From Arthrobacter globiformis NBRC 12137 (lineage in GTDB: Bacteria > Actinomycetota > Actinomycetes > Actinomycetales > Micrococcaceae), in NCBI RefSeq assembly GCF_000238915.1, contig NZ_BAEG01000085.1:62001-126000 (forward strand): a DNA stretch of 64,000 nucleotides, in the 5' to 3' direction. This document shows positions 1 through 8,554 of this stretch, piece after piece (within the stretch, counting starts at the first letter, position 1; every line of letters starts with the position of its first letter). The translations under genes and the position numbers were made by a program. Below the pieces are notes generated by a model. It was not told where the DNA came from. It saw only the letters and a list, made by a program, of their open reading frames with translations, and did not search any database.

Positions 1-42
1 TTTCGCCATAAATCGGACGGTACATGATTTGGGTCACGCTTA

Positions 43-73
43 TTGGCAGTTAACCCGGAACGGTCACTAGACT
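43..73 (+). promoter_or_regulatory. possible kgd promoter
   Basis: TTGGCA (43-48) and TAGACT (68-73) are separated by 19 bp, about 105 bp upstream of the chosen kgd start. The -10 fits the actinobacterial TANNNT pattern. The spacer is long, so this is only a candidate. Confidence 0.35.
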
Positions 74-178
74 GGCAAAGGTCTGGGTTCATAGGACACA
101 GAAACTGGTTCGATTGTTGTGCCGTGGCACCGAAGGCGACCAGAGGGAAATCAAACTCATGGAAGAGGCGTATTTCAA

Positions 179-3100
179 GTGCCAGAGCAGCCTAGCCACC
201 GTCTGCCAGAGGAATTTGGTGGAAACGAGTGGCTCGTTGACGAACTGTACGAGCGTTACCAACAGGACAAGAATACGGTCGATGCCAAATGGTGGCCCCT
301 GTTCGAATCATTTGACAGCGGCAACGGTCCATCTTCCAACGGCGTGCCGGCAGCAACGGCTCCGGCGGCCAACCCGGCTACCCGCGAACTGCCCGTAGTC
401 ACTCCCCCGGCGCCCGCGAAGGCACCGGCATCCGCTACTCCCGCGGCCCAGGCGCCCGCGGCAGCTCCGGCACCGGCGCCGGCAGCAGCCCCCGCCCAGC
501 CCGCACCCGCCAAGAAGGCGCCGGCCACGGTGGCCCGCGACGGCGCGAAGAAGACCGAGGCGGGCACCGGCGCCCAGCCTATCCCGGCCCAGTTGCCGAA
601 GAACGTGAAGGCTCCGACCGCGCCCGAGGAAGACGTCGTGTCCGTCCTCCGCGGCCCGGCCAAGGCCATTGCGTCGAACATGGTCACGAGCCTTGAGGTG
701 CCCACCGCTACCAGCGTCAGGGCAGTTCCGGCCAAGCTCTTGATCGACAACCGGGTTGTCATCAACTCCAACCTGGCCCGCGCACGCGGCGGCAAGGTCT
801 CCTTCACCCACCTCATCGGCTACGCCGTCGTCCGGGCGCTGTCCCAGTTCCCGTCCATGAACGTGTACTACGACGAGGTCGACGGCAAGCCTGTGGCGGT
901 CCAGCCGGCACACGTGAACTTCGGCATCGCCATTGACATGCCCAAGCCCGACGGCACCCGCCTTCTGATGGTTCCCAACATCAAGAAGGCCGAAACCATG
1001 AACTTCGCGGAGTTCTGGCACACCTATGAAGACCTCATCAAGCGTGCCCGCAACGGCAAGCTGACGGCGGACGACCACGCCGGCACCACCGTGTCGCTGA
1101 CCAACCCGGGTGGCATCGGTACCGTGCACTCCGTGCCCCGGCTGTCGAAGGGCCAGGCCGCCATCATCGGCGTCGGCGCCCTCGACTACCCCGCCGAATG
1201 GCAGGGCGCGAGCGAGAAGATCATCGCCCAGAACGCCATCAGCAAGATCCTCACCCTGACCTCCACCTATGACCACCGCGTCATCCAGGGTGCCGGCAGC
1301 GGCGAATTCCTCAAGCTCGTCCACTCGCTGCTCCTCGGCGCGCAGGACTTCTACGACGAAATCTTCGAGGCCCTGCGCATTCCGTACGAGCCCGTGCGCT
1401 GGAGCCCGGATCTGCAGGTGGACCCGTCCGACCAGATCAACAAGGTCGCCCGGATCCAGCAGCTGATCCACTCCTACCGCGTTCGCGGCCACCTGATGGC
1501 GGACACCGATCCCCTCGAGTATGTCCAGCGCAAGCACCCCGACCTCGACGTGCTCACCTACGGCCTGACCCTGTGGGACCTCGACCGCGAGTGGCCCACG
1601 GGCGGCTTCGGCGGCAAGCCGATGCTCAAGTTCCGCGACATCCTTGGCGTGCTCCGGGACGCCTACTGCCGCACCACGGGCATCGAATACATGCACATCC
1701 AGGACCCGGCCGAGCGCAAATGGTTCCAGGACCAGCTGGAGCACCCGTACTCCAAGCCGAGCCGCGACGAGCAGCTGCGCATCGTCTCCAAGCTGAACGC
1801 TGCAGAGGCCTTCGAGACGTTCCTGCAGACCAAGTTCGTGGGCCAGAAGCGCTTCTCGCTTGAGGGCGGCGAATCGCTGATTCCGCTGCTGGACGCCATC
1901 ATCTCCGATGCTGCCGACGACGCACTGGACGAGGTTGCCATCGGCATGGCCCACCGCGGCCGCCTGAACGTGCTGACCAACATCGCCGGCAAGACCTACG
2001 CCCAGGTGTTCCGCGAGTTCGAAGGCACCCAGGACCCGCGTTCCGTGCAGGGCTCCGGCGACGTCAAGTACCACCTCGGCACCGAAGGCACGTTCACGTC
2101 GGACAACGGCAAGGAGACCAAGGTCTACCTCGCCGCCAACCCGTCCCACCTCGAGGCCGTGGATTCGGTCCTGGAGGGCATCGTCCGTGCCAAGCAGGAC
2201 CGCCTGGACCAGGGACAGTCCTTCCCCGTGCTGCCCATCATGGTTCACGGTGACGCAGCGTTCGCCGGCCAGGGTGTTGTGGCGGAAACGCTCAACCTGT
2301 CCCAGCTTCGCGGCTACCGCACCGGCGGAACCATCCACATCGTGGTCAACAACCAGGTCGGCTTCACCACTGCGCCGTCCTCCTCGCGTTCGTCCACGTA
2401 CTCCACGGACGTCGCCAAGATGATCCAGGCTCCGGTGTTCCACGTGAACGGCGACGACCCCGAGGCAGTGGTCCGCATCGGCCAGCTCGCCTACGAGTTC
2501 CGCCAGCGGTTCCACAAGGACGTCGTCATCGACATGGTCTGCTACCGCCGCCGCGGGCACAACGAGGGCGACGACCCCTCGATGACGCAGCCGCTGATGT
2601 ACAACCTCATCGAGGCCAAGCGGTCCGTGCGCAAGCTCTACACCGAGTCCCTGATCGGCCGTGGTGACATCACCGAGGAAGAAGCCGAGCAGCTGCTCCG
2701 CGACTACCAGGAACGCCTTGAGCGCGTCTTCGCCGAAACCCACGCGGCCCAGACCTCGCCCATTCCGATCATCACCGCCGACTCGGCAGCGGTCTCGGAC
2801 ATCGAGCGCCCCCACGCACAGCAGTCGGACATCGGAACGAATGCCCCGGTGTCAACCGCGATCTCAGCCGACACCCTGGCCCGCATCGGCAAGGCGCACG
2901 TTGAGATCCCCGAAGGCTTCACGGTCCATGCCAAGCTCAAGCAGTTGCTGGAGAAGCGCGAACAGATGTCCCGTGAAGGCGGCATCGACTGGGGCTTCGG
3001 CGAAATCGCCGCGTTCGGCTCCCTGATCATGGAGGGCGTGCCCGTACGCCTTGCCGGCCAGGATTCCCGCCGCGGCACGTTCGTCCAGCGCCACGCCGTG

Positions 3101-4006
3101 TTCCACGACCGCGCCAACGGCAACGAGTGGCTGCCGCTCGGCAACCTGTCGGACAACCAGGCCAAGCTCTGGATCTACGACTCCCTGCTGTCCGAATACG
3201 CGGCCATGGGCTTCGAATACGGCTATTCTGTGGAGCGTCCCGACGCCTTGGTCCTGTGGGAAGCGCAGTTCGGCGACTTCGTCAACGGCGCGCAGACCAT
3301 CATCGATGAGTTCATCTCGTCCGCCGAGCAGAAGTGGGGCCAGCGTTCGTCGCTCGTGCTGATGCTTCCGCACGGCTATGAGGGACAGGGCCCGGACCAC
3401 TCCTCCGCCCGCATCGAGCGCTTCCTGCAGCTGTGTGCCGAGGAAAACATCATCGTCGCCAACCCGACGACGGCGGCCTCGCACTTCCACCTGTTGCGCC
3501 GCCAGGCCTACAGCCGGCCCCGCAAGCCCCTCATCATCTTCACGCCGAAGCAGCTCCTGCGCCTCAAGGCCGCTGCCTCGTCCGTGGAGGACTTCACCAC
3601 CGGCGGTTTCCGCCCGGTGATCGGTGAGCACGAGTTGCTGAGGGCGGAGGACGTTGACCGCGTACTCCTGGTCTCAGGACGCCTGTACTACGACCTGCTG
3701 TCCACGCGGCAGAAGACGGGCGACAAGTCGACGGCGATCATCCGCGTCGAGCAGCTGTACCCGCTGCCGCAGGCGGAGATCGAAGCCGAACTGGCCAAGT
3801 ACCCGAACGCCGAAGTTGTGTGGGCGCAGGACGAGCCCGCCAACCAGGGTCCGTGGCCGTTCATGGGCCTGCACCTGCCGACCGCCCTCGACCGGAAGGT
3901 GCGCCTGGTTTCACGCCCGGCCTCAGCTTCCACCGCGGCGGGTTCCATGAAGCGCCACGCTGTGGAGCAGGACGCGCTGCTGAAGCAGGCTTTCGCCCGT
4001 AAGTAG
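179..4006 (+). CDS. kgd: multifunctional 2-oxoglutarate dehydrogenase (Kgd), E1 plus succinyltransferase-like E2 domain
   Basis: TCA-cycle enzyme that decarboxylates 2-oxoglutarate with thiamine diphosphate. The 1275-residue protein has the layout of mycobacterial Kgd and corynebacterial OdhA: a short helical E1 N-terminus ([12 protein letters not shown]), an Ala/Pro-rich linker (about residues 45-125), an E2-type acyltransferase domain ending in YDHRVIQG (His near 366), then the E1 core with the thiamine-binding [10 protein letters not shown] motif (Asp near 692). The GTG at 179 is preferred because GGAAGAGG lies at 161-168 and the protein then begins MPEQPSH; the frame is open further upstream but without a good ribosome site. 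In relatives the activity is inhibited by the FHA protein GarA/OdhI binding the E1 part; that is family knowledge, not visible here. The gene appears monocistronic, with a hairpin after the stop. Confidence 0.97.
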   Translation: MPEQPSHRLPEEFGGNEWLVDELYERYQQDKNTVDAKWWPLFESFDSGNGPSSNGVPAATAPAANPATRELPVVTPPAPAKAPASATPAAQAPAAAPAPAPAAAPAQPAPAKKAPATVARDGAKKTEAGTGAQPIPAQLPKNVKAPTAPEEDVVSVLRGPAKAIASNMVTSLEVPTATSVRAVPAKLLIDNRVVINSNLARARGGKVSFTHLIGYAVVRALSQFPSMNVYYDEVDGKPVAVQPAHVNFGIAIDMPKPDGTRLLMVPNIKKAETMNFAEFWHTYEDLIKRARNGKLTADDHAGTTVSLTNPGGIGTVHSVPRLSKGQAAIIGVGALDYPAEWQGASEKIIAQNAISKILTLTSTYDHRVIQGAGSGEFLKLVHSLLLGAQDFYDEIFEALRIPYEPVRWSPDLQVDPSDQINKVARIQQLIHSYRVRGHLMADTDPLEYVQRKHPDLDVLTYGLTLWDLDREWPTGGFGGKPMLKFRDILGVLRDAYCRTTGIEYMHIQDPAERKWFQDQLEHPYSKPSRDEQLRIVSKLNAAEAFETFLQTKFVGQKRFSLEGGESLIPLLDAIISDAADDALDEVAIGMAHRGRLNVLTNIAGKTYAQVFREFEGTQDPRSVQGSGDVKYHLGTEGTFTSDNGKETKVYLAANPSHLEAVDSVLEGIVRAKQDRLDQGQSFPVLPIMVHGDAAFAGQGVVAETLNLSQLRGYRTGGTIHIVVNNQVGFTTAPSSSRSSTYSTDVAKMIQAPVFHVNGDDPEAVVRIGQLAYEFRQRFHKDVVIDMVCYRRRGHNEGDDPSMTQPLMYNLIEAKRSVRKLYTESLIGRGDITEEEAEQLLRDYQERLERVFAETHAAQTSPIPIITADSAAVSDIERPHAQQSDIGTNAPVSTAISADTLARIGKAHVEIPEGFTVHAKLKQLLEKREQMSREGGIDWGFGEIAAFGSLIMEGVPVRLAGQDSRRGTFVQRHAVFHDRANGNEWLPLGNLSDNQAKLWIYDSLLSEYAAMGFEYGYSVERPDALVLWEAQFGDFVNGAQTIIDEFISSAEQKWGQRSSLVLMLPHGYEGQGPDHSSARIERFLQLCAEENIIVANPTTAASHFHLLRRQAYSRPRKPLIIFTPKQLLRLKAAASSVEDFTTGGFRPVIGEHELLRAEDVDRVLLVSGRLYYDLLSTRQKTGDKSTAIIRVEQLYPLPQAEIEAELAKYPNAEVVWAQDEPANQGPWPFMGLHLPTALDRKVRLVSRPASASTAAGSMKRHAVEQDALLKQAFARK

Positions 4007-4012
4007 CAGAAC

Positions 4013-4066
4013 AGCTGCCCGGCCGGACGGTGACATACCGTTCCAGCCGGGCAGTTCTGTTTAATC
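4013..4066 (+). terminator. kgd terminator
   Basis: CTGCCCGGC (4015-4023) pairs with GCCGGGCAG (4046-4054), with a further inner stem ACGGT/ACCGT, followed by TTCTGTTTAAT. It lies just after the kgd stop. Confidence 0.75.
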
Positions 4067-4150
4067 GGCGTGAGTTAATGGACCTTTAGTGTTGGCCATG
4101 CATACGGTCCTTATCCGGGACACACCCTCCCAACAAGTGAAGAGGTAGTA

Positions 4151-4750
4151 GTGGAAGACAGGAAGCTGCGGATTGCAGCTGTTGGAGATGAACTGCTCGC
4201 CGGGCTCGGCGATCCCCGGGCGCTGGGGTGGCTTGGCCGGGTGCTCGCCCGCACTCCGCAAGACGGCGTCACGGTGGAGAGCTTTTCGCTTCCGTGCCCG
4301 CAGGAAGGCACCGAGGGCCTGTCGGCACGCTGGCTCGAGGAGGCCGGCCGCAGGTTCAGCGACGCTCACGAGAACCGCCTGGTCATCGGGCTTTCCGGCC
4401 GGGACATTGAGTTCGGGCTGTCCACTGCCCGGAGTCGGCTCAATCTCGCCAACATCCTGGATTCCGCCACCCAGAAGCGGCTGGAGGTCTTCGTCGTGGG
4501 TCCGCCGCCCACGCTGGACCCGGTGCAGAACCGCCGTTTGGGTGAGCTGAACACCGCCTTTGCCGATGTCACCACCCGGCGCAAGCACCTCTACGTCGAC
4601 ACATTTTCACCGCTGCTCAATCATGAGCAATGGCGCCAGGACCTCGCGGCCAACGGCGGCACCCCCGGGCAGGCGGGCTACGGGCTGATGGCATGGCTGG
4701 TCCTGCACCGGGGCTGGTTCCAATGGCTCGGGATGGACACCCCGGACTAG
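4151..4750 (+). CDS. SGNH/GDSL-hydrolase-like protein with degenerate catalytic motifs
   Basis: A 199-residue protein whose overall pattern resembles GDSL/SGNH acylhydrolases: an N-terminal GDELLAGLGD block (residues 12-21) and a C-terminal TPGQAGYGLMAW block. The expected catalytic serine of GDS(L) is a glutamate (E14), and the C-terminal Asp-x-x-His is not present (Thr occupies the His place). A clear GxND block is also missing. An ordinary serine esterase mechanism therefore looks unlikely; a binding or non-catalytic role is possible. The GTG start at 4151 follows GAAGAGGTAG. No predicted signal peptide or membrane segment. It sits alone between kgd and the DUF4097-PadR operon. The family assignment is from pattern only. 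Confidence 0.75.
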   Translation: MEDRKLRIAAVGDELLAGLGDPRALGWLGRVLARTPQDGVTVESFSLPCPQEGTEGLSARWLEEAGRRFSDAHENRLVIGLSGRDIEFGLSTARSRLNLANILDSATQKRLEVFVVGPPPTLDPVQNRRLGELNTAFADVTTRRKHLYVDTFSPLLNHEQWRQDLAANGGTPGQAGYGLMAWLVLHRGWFQWLGMDTPD

Positions 4751-4760
4751 AAAAACCACT

Positions 4761-4824
4761 CACGATATATCTTGATCTTCCGGCGACAACGGACTAGCGT
4801 GGCTTCCACGGACACGATATATCG
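4761..4824 (+). promoter_or_regulatory. promoter with two flanking PadR-type operator palindromes
   Basis: CACGATATATC occurs at 4761-4771 and again at 4813-4823; the second copy is a perfect palindrome, CGATATATCG (4815-4824). Between them are TTGATC (4772-4777) and TAGCGT (4795-4800) with a 17-bp spacer, a good promoter for the DUF4097-PadR operon. One copy abuts the -35, the other lies just after the expected transcription start, and the 52-bp offset is about five helical turns. That is the geometry expected of repression by a dimeric regulator, most simply the PadR encoded downstream. Confidence 0.75.
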
Positions 4825-4839
4825 CAAGTGGAGGGGATT

Positions 4840-5667
4840 ATGGAAGAGAATTCCTGGACCGTCACCGGCCCGCAGACCATGGACGTCGACGGCGTCTCGC
4901 ACCTGAAAGTGGGCATTGTCCGCGGCAGGCTGGACATCGTCACGCACGAGGAGGCCGTGGTCCGCATCGAGGTGTCGGAGGTGCAGGGTGATCCGCTGGC
5001 GATCTCCGTGGCCGGCGGCCGCCTCGAAATCCGCCACCAGCTGCACGGACCGCAGGGCTGGTTCAAGAACCTGATGAATTCGGTCAGCAACAGCAGCAAC
5101 AACTCCCTGGTCATCAGCATCGCCCTCCCTGCCGGCGTCGACGTCGAGGCGGGCACTGTCAGCGGGGACGGACTGGTTTCGGGCATCCACGGACGGACCC
5201 GGCTGAGCACCGTGACGGGATCCCTGCTGGCCGACGGGACCTCCGGTGAGCTGCACGTCAACACCGTCAGCGGCGAAGTAATCGCCCGAAACCACAATGG
5301 CGTCCTGACGGCCAAGAGCGTCTCGGGCGAGGTCACGGCGTCCGGCGACTTCACCAACATCCGGGCCAACACTGTCAGCGGCGACATGAGCTTTGACCTG
5401 CGCGGCTTCACCCACGACTTCGGCGCGAACTCGGTGTCCGGGGACCTGACCGTCCGCGTACCGCACGACGTCGGGGTGGACATCGTGGCCCAGTCCGCCA
5501 GCGGGCCAGTGGTCATCGACGACCGGAAGTACGGCCACCCCGGCGGCAAGGTGCAGACCATCTCGGGACCGGACACCAAACTCATGCTGGTCCGGACCAA
5601 CTCGGTATCCGGGAAGACGTCCATCTTCCACGGCCAGGCGCCGGCCACCGCAGAACAGGCGCTCTGA
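4840..5667 (+). CDS. DUF4097-family beta-strand repeat protein
   Basis: A 275-residue protein built from repeated short beta strands with recurring TVSGD/SVSGE motifs through the middle and C-terminal half (for example NTVSGEV, KSVSGEV, NTVSGDM, NSVSGDL), typical of DUF4097/DUF4098 beta-solenoid proteins. No signal peptide or membrane segment is evident. The ATG at 4840 is chosen because GGAGGGG lies 5-6 bases before it; a GTG 12 bases upstream overlaps that ribosome site. Its stop overlaps the start of the PadR gene by one base (TGATG), so the two are translationally coupled. Genes of this family often accompany PadR or anti-sigma regulators; their biochemical role is unknown. Confidence 0.88.
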   Translation: MEENSWTVTGPQTMDVDGVSHLKVGIVRGRLDIVTHEEAVVRIEVSEVQGDPLAISVAGGRLEIRHQLHGPQGWFKNLMNSVSNSSNNSLVISIALPAGVDVEAGTVSGDGLVSGIHGRTRLSTVTGSLLADGTSGELHVNTVSGEVIARNHNGVLTAKSVSGEVTASGDFTNIRANTVSGDMSFDLRGFTHDFGANSVSGDLTVRVPHDVGVDIVAQSASGPVVIDDRKYGHPGGKVQTISGPDTKLMLVRTNSVSGKTSIFHGQAPATAEQAL

Positions 5668-6272
5668 TGCCTCCCGTCTTTGCCCATGGCGCGCTCCGGC
5701 TCTATCTGCTGGCGCTCCTTGAGGCCGGGCCGAAGCACGGGTATGAGCTCATCAAGGCGCTCAGCGACCGGTTCGGCGGCACCTACTCCCCCAGTGCCGG
5801 CACCATCTATCCGCGTCTGGGCAAACTGGAGGAGGAAGGCCTGGTGGCGACGGAATCCCAGGGGCGCCGCACCAACTACCGCATCACGGCCGCGGGCCTG
5901 GCCGAACTGGACAGCCGGCGCGAGGAACTGGAACACGTAGAGAACGACATCGCGGCATCCGTCCGCCGGCTGGCCGATGACCTCCGCGCCGATATCCGCA
6001 GCAACATGCGCGGACTGCGCGCGGACCTGGCGGCCACAGCGGAAGCGGCACGCACAGCCGCCAGATCGGCGGACCTGGCCGGCCAGGGCCGCTACACCTC
6101 CGAGGGGCAGCGCATGCTCATGGAGGCCGAGATGCTCCTTCAGGCGTTCCGCGATGACATGCGCACCGAGCTGCGCCTGCAGACCAGCGCCCGGCCCATG
6201 ACGCCGGTGGCCCTGGAAACGGTGCGGACTGTCCTGGACCAGGCCCGGGTCTCGATCCGCAACTCGCAGTAG
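5667..6272 (+). CDS. PadR-family transcriptional regulator
   Basis: A 201-residue regulator. Residues 1-85 form a PadR winged helix: LLALLEAGPKHGYEL, then SAGTIYPRLGKLEEEGLV and a wing with TNYRIT. The rest is an Arg/Ala-rich helical C-terminal region likely for dimerisation. It is coupled to the DUF4097 gene (shared TGATG). The CGATATATCG palindromes upstream of the operon are the probable binding sites, implying negative autoregulation. The ligand is unknown. Confidence 0.92.
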   Translation: MPPVFAHGALRLYLLALLEAGPKHGYELIKALSDRFGGTYSPSAGTIYPRLGKLEEEGLVATESQGRRTNYRITAAGLAELDSRREELEHVENDIAASVRRLADDLRADIRSNMRGLRADLAATAEAARTAARSADLAGQGRYTSEGQRMLMEAEMLLQAFRDDMRTELRLQTSARPMTPVALETVRTVLDQARVSIRNSQ

Positions 6273-6413
6273 GGCCGGACACACCGCTGCAAGGCCCTGC
6301 CGTGCCCGCCGCGTCTCCCTGCCCCCCCAAACTGGCCCCGGTTCGCGGCCTGTCCCCTGATATGGGAGACTGGAGGGTAACTCTTTTGGGTAACGAAATT
6401 AAGGAGGCCAGCT

Positions 6414-6488
6414 ATGAGCAAGCGTGCACGTAAGCGTCGTGACCGTAAGCGTGGCGGCGCGAACCACGGGAAGCGCCCCAACACCTAA
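6414..6488 (+). CDS. large-subunit ribosomal protein bL37 (24 aa)
   Basis: A tiny, very basic protein, MSKRARKRRDRKRGG followed by ANHGKRPNT, 24 residues. It has a perfect AAGGAGG site (6401-6407) seven bases before the ATG. The composition and the ANHGKRPN ending match bL37, the small 50S protein found in mycobacterial ribosome structures. Its place next to sigH/rsrA also matches what I recall of mycobacterial gene order. It is short enough that automatic gene callers often miss it. A direct repeat GGGTAAC (6375-6381, 6388-6394) lies in the upstream region; its meaning is unclear. Confidence 0.88.
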   Translation: MSKRARKRRDRKRGGANHGKRPNT

Positions 6489-6510
6489 GCCACGGCTTGA
6501 ACCGAAGCTT

Positions 6511-6557
6511 AAACGCGATGCCCCCGCTACCAGCAAGGTAGCGGGGGCATCGCGTTT
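6511..6557. terminator. bidirectional terminator between bL37 and rsrA
   Basis: A perfect 20-bp stem (6511-6530 with 6538-6557) with a 7-base loop. The stem ends are A-rich on one side and T-rich on the other, so it can end transcription of bL37 (+) and of sigH-rsrA (-). Confidence 0.88.
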
Positions 6558-6572
6558 ACGTCAGGAATGCCG

Positions 6573-6833
6573 TCAGGCCTCCACCGGCCGGATGGCGTGG
6601 ATCCGGTCCAGAATCGCGTTCTTAAGGTTTTCCGGCGCCGCCTCGGTACAGGAGCGCTTCACCACTTTCCGGATGACGCACTCAAGATCGTACTGCTGCG
6701 CGCATTCCGGGCACTCGTCAAGGTGGTGCTTGATCTCCGCAAGGTCGCTGCGGGTCAAAGCTCCGTCCAGATACTCGTAGATGCGCTGCATCCTTGTGTC
6801 ATCGCAATCGCCCAATCCCTGGCAGTCGCTCAT
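6573..6833 (-). CDS. rsrA: mycothiol-system anti-sigma factor RsrA/RshA (zinc-binding, redox-sensitive)
   Basis: An 86-residue ZAS-family anti-sigma factor. It has the His-x3-Cys-x2-Cys zinc motif as H37, C41 and C44, plus C10, the counterpart of the conserved N-terminal cysteine in Streptomyces RsrA. In that family thiol oxidation forms a disulphide, releases zinc and frees the sigma factor. The ATG overlaps the end of sigH by 4 bases (ATGA), which keeps anti-sigma synthesis tied to its sigma factor. It is the last gene of the transcript, ending at the strong bidirectional hairpin. Confidence 0.96.
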   Translation of the reverse strand: MSDCQGLGDCDDTRMQRIYEYLDGALTRSDLAEIKHHLDECPECAQQYDLECVIRKVVKRSCTEAAPENLKNAILDRIHAIRPVEA

Positions 6834-7558
6834 TTCCCGTTCTCCTGTTTGTTGCTTTCCGTTGCCGCCGTGGCGTCTGCAGCAGCCCTGAATCCCCGGT
6901 CGGCGGCGTAGTCCGCCAGCATGTCCCGCAGCATCTTCCGTCCCCGGTGGAGCCGGGACATCACAGTGCCGATGGGGGTGTTCATGATGTCCGAAATTTC
7001 CTTGTACGCGAAGCCCTCGACGTCGGCGAAGTACACGGCCAGCCGGAACTCCTCCGGGATGGCCTGCAGCGCCCGCTTGACGTCCGAATCCGGCAGGTGG
7101 TCCAAAGCCTCGGCCTCCGCGGACCGCAGGCCGCTGGAGGTGTGGGACTCGGCACGGGCAAGCTGCCAGTCCTCGATGGTGTCCGAATTGGACTGCAGGG
7201 GTTCCCGCTGCCGCTTCCGGTACAGGTTGATGTAGGTGTTCGTCAGGATCCTGTACAGCCAGGCCTTCAGGTTGGTACCCGGCTTGTACTGATGGAACGC
7301 CGAGAACGCCTTGGTATAGGCCTCCTGCACGAGGTCCTCGGCATCGGCCGGGTTCCGCGCCATGCGCATGGCCGCTGAATACAGCTGGTCCACGTATTGC
7401 ATGGCGTCGCGCTCAAACCGGGCCCGGCGCGCTTCCGCGTCCTCCGAGCCCACGTCGATATCCTCTGCCGCATCAGCGGCGCGTGACGTGCCATTATCCG
7501 GGATGCCGTTGGCGGCATCCTCCTGTGTGGCCTGTAAGGCCGGATCCACGGTGCTCAT
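6830..7558 (-). CDS. sigH: ECF sigma factor SigH/SigR (oxidative and thiol stress)
   Basis: A 242-residue group IV sigma factor. Region 2 ([34 protein letters not shown]) and region 4 ([29 protein letters not shown]) are clear and match the SigH/SigR subfamily controlled by RsrA. The ATG at 7558 (MSTVDPALQ) follows GAAGG. The frame stays open for more than 100 codons upstream, including an ATG at 7813 that would add 85 residues. A SigH-type promoter lies at 7886-7911, suggesting autoactivation and perhaps a longer stress-induced isoform, as is known for SigR of Streptomyces. Confidence 0.95.
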   Translation of the reverse strand: MSTVDPALQATQEDAANGIPDNGTSRAADAAEDIDVGSEDAEARRARFERDAMQYVDQLYSAAMRMARNPADAEDLVQEAYTKAFSAFHQYKPGTNLKAWLYRILTNTYINLYRKRQREPLQSNSDTIEDWQLARAESHTSSGLRSAEAEALDHLPDSDVKRALQAIPEEFRLAVYFADVEGFAYKEISDIMNTPIGTVMSRLHRGRKMLRDMLADYAADRGFRAAADATAATESNKQENGK

Positions 7559-7885
7559 TGCCTTCAAGTCTACTTTGACCGGCGCCGGCCGCCCCTGACG
7601 GCGTGCCGCACCGTAGTCCGTGCCGGGGAAGCCGTCGCCCGGGAAGGCACGCCCTGCCTCAAGCGCGTCGGTTTCAGGCACCACAAACGGCCCCATCCTG
7701 GCGGGACTTCGCACCCCCACAGCTTCCTTCACCAAAGTCAATGCTCCATCTCCACTCCGCCTAGTAAGGCCCGCGTTCGAGGTACGGTCCGCGCTCTTGA
7801 CGGTTCCGGCCATGCCCCAGCCGCCGCTACGTGCCGGAAACCGCACAGGACACCGTCCACAGGCTGCTTCCGGTCTGAAGAGCAC

Positions 7886-7911
7886 AACGGCGTGCGGTGG
7901 GCAAATATTCC
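7886..7911 (-). promoter_or_regulatory. SigH/SigR-type promoter of sigH-rsrA
   Basis: On the minus strand GGAAT (7911-7907) and GTT (7888-7886) are separated by exactly 18 bases, matching the Streptomyces SigR consensus GGAAT-N18-GTT. Transcription would start near 7878, about 320 bases before the usual sigH start. Confidence 0.75.
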
Positions 7912-7978
7912 GCAAAAGTGCAAGACTAGAACCGACTCCGCCGCGGCCACCGCGGCTCGGCCATCCAGGAGGAAATTC

Positions 7979-8548
7979 ATGTCCGTTGTCCGCTTTTTTG
8001 CCCGGCCGATGCTGGCCTCAAGTTTCATCCTCGCCGGAACGGACAAGCTTAGGAATGCGGACGACACCGCGCAGCAGCTGTCGCCCCTCCTGCGCCGTGC
8101 CTCTGAGGCCCTCCCGTTCCAGACGGACGAAAAGGTTCTGGCACGCATCATCGGCGGAACGCAGGTGGGTGCCGGCGTCCTCTTCGCGCTCGGCAAGTCT
8201 GCGCGGCTGGCGGCCTCGGTGCTGGCCGTCATCTCGGCACTGAACGCCTTCGTTGAATGGCGCAGCGCCGACATCAGCAGCAAGGAGGGCCGGGAAGCCC
8301 GCCGCAACCAGCTGCTCAAGAACATCACTCTCACCGGCGGTGTGCTGCTCGCCTCTGTGGACACAGCCGGCAAGCCCGGCCTGGCCTGGCGCGCAGAGCA
8401 CCTCGCCGCCGACGCACGGAAGACCGCGACCCACTTCGCCGCGGATGCGCGCAAGACCACCGGCAAGAAGCTGCACACTGCCGACAAGGCCGTCCGCAGG
8501 GCCGACAGGGCAGTCCGCAAGGCTGTTGACCACGCGGTGGGGGCATAA
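7979..8548 (+). CDS. DoxX-family membrane protein with basic C-terminal tail
   Basis: A 189-residue protein. Residues 1-130 show the DoxX pattern: [19 protein letters not shown], then hydrophobic helices around [34 protein letters not shown] and [16 protein letters not shown], four segments in all. The last 50-60 residues are a Lys/Arg/Ala tail with a repeated ADARKT unit, probably cytoplasmic and helical. The ATG at 7979 follows AGGAGG at 7967-7972. DoxX proteins are linked to redox and thiol homeostasis in mycobacteria; the adjacent divergent SigH system is compatible, but that role is inference. Confidence 0.88.
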   Translation: MSVVRFFARPMLASSFILAGTDKLRNADDTAQQLSPLLRRASEALPFQTDEKVLARIIGGTQVGAGVLFALGKSARLAASVLAVISALNAFVEWRSADISSKEGREARRNQLLKNITLTGGVLLASVDTAGKPGLAWRAEHLAADARKTATHFAADARKTTGKKLHTADKAVRRADRAVRKAVDHAVGA

Positions 8549-8554
8549 GCAAGA

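Noticed and set aside
308-2815. 835-codon open frame antisense to kgd
   Set aside because: Low-complexity Val/Gly/Asp-rich product with no motif. It is a shadow of the high-GC codon pattern of kgd on the other strand.
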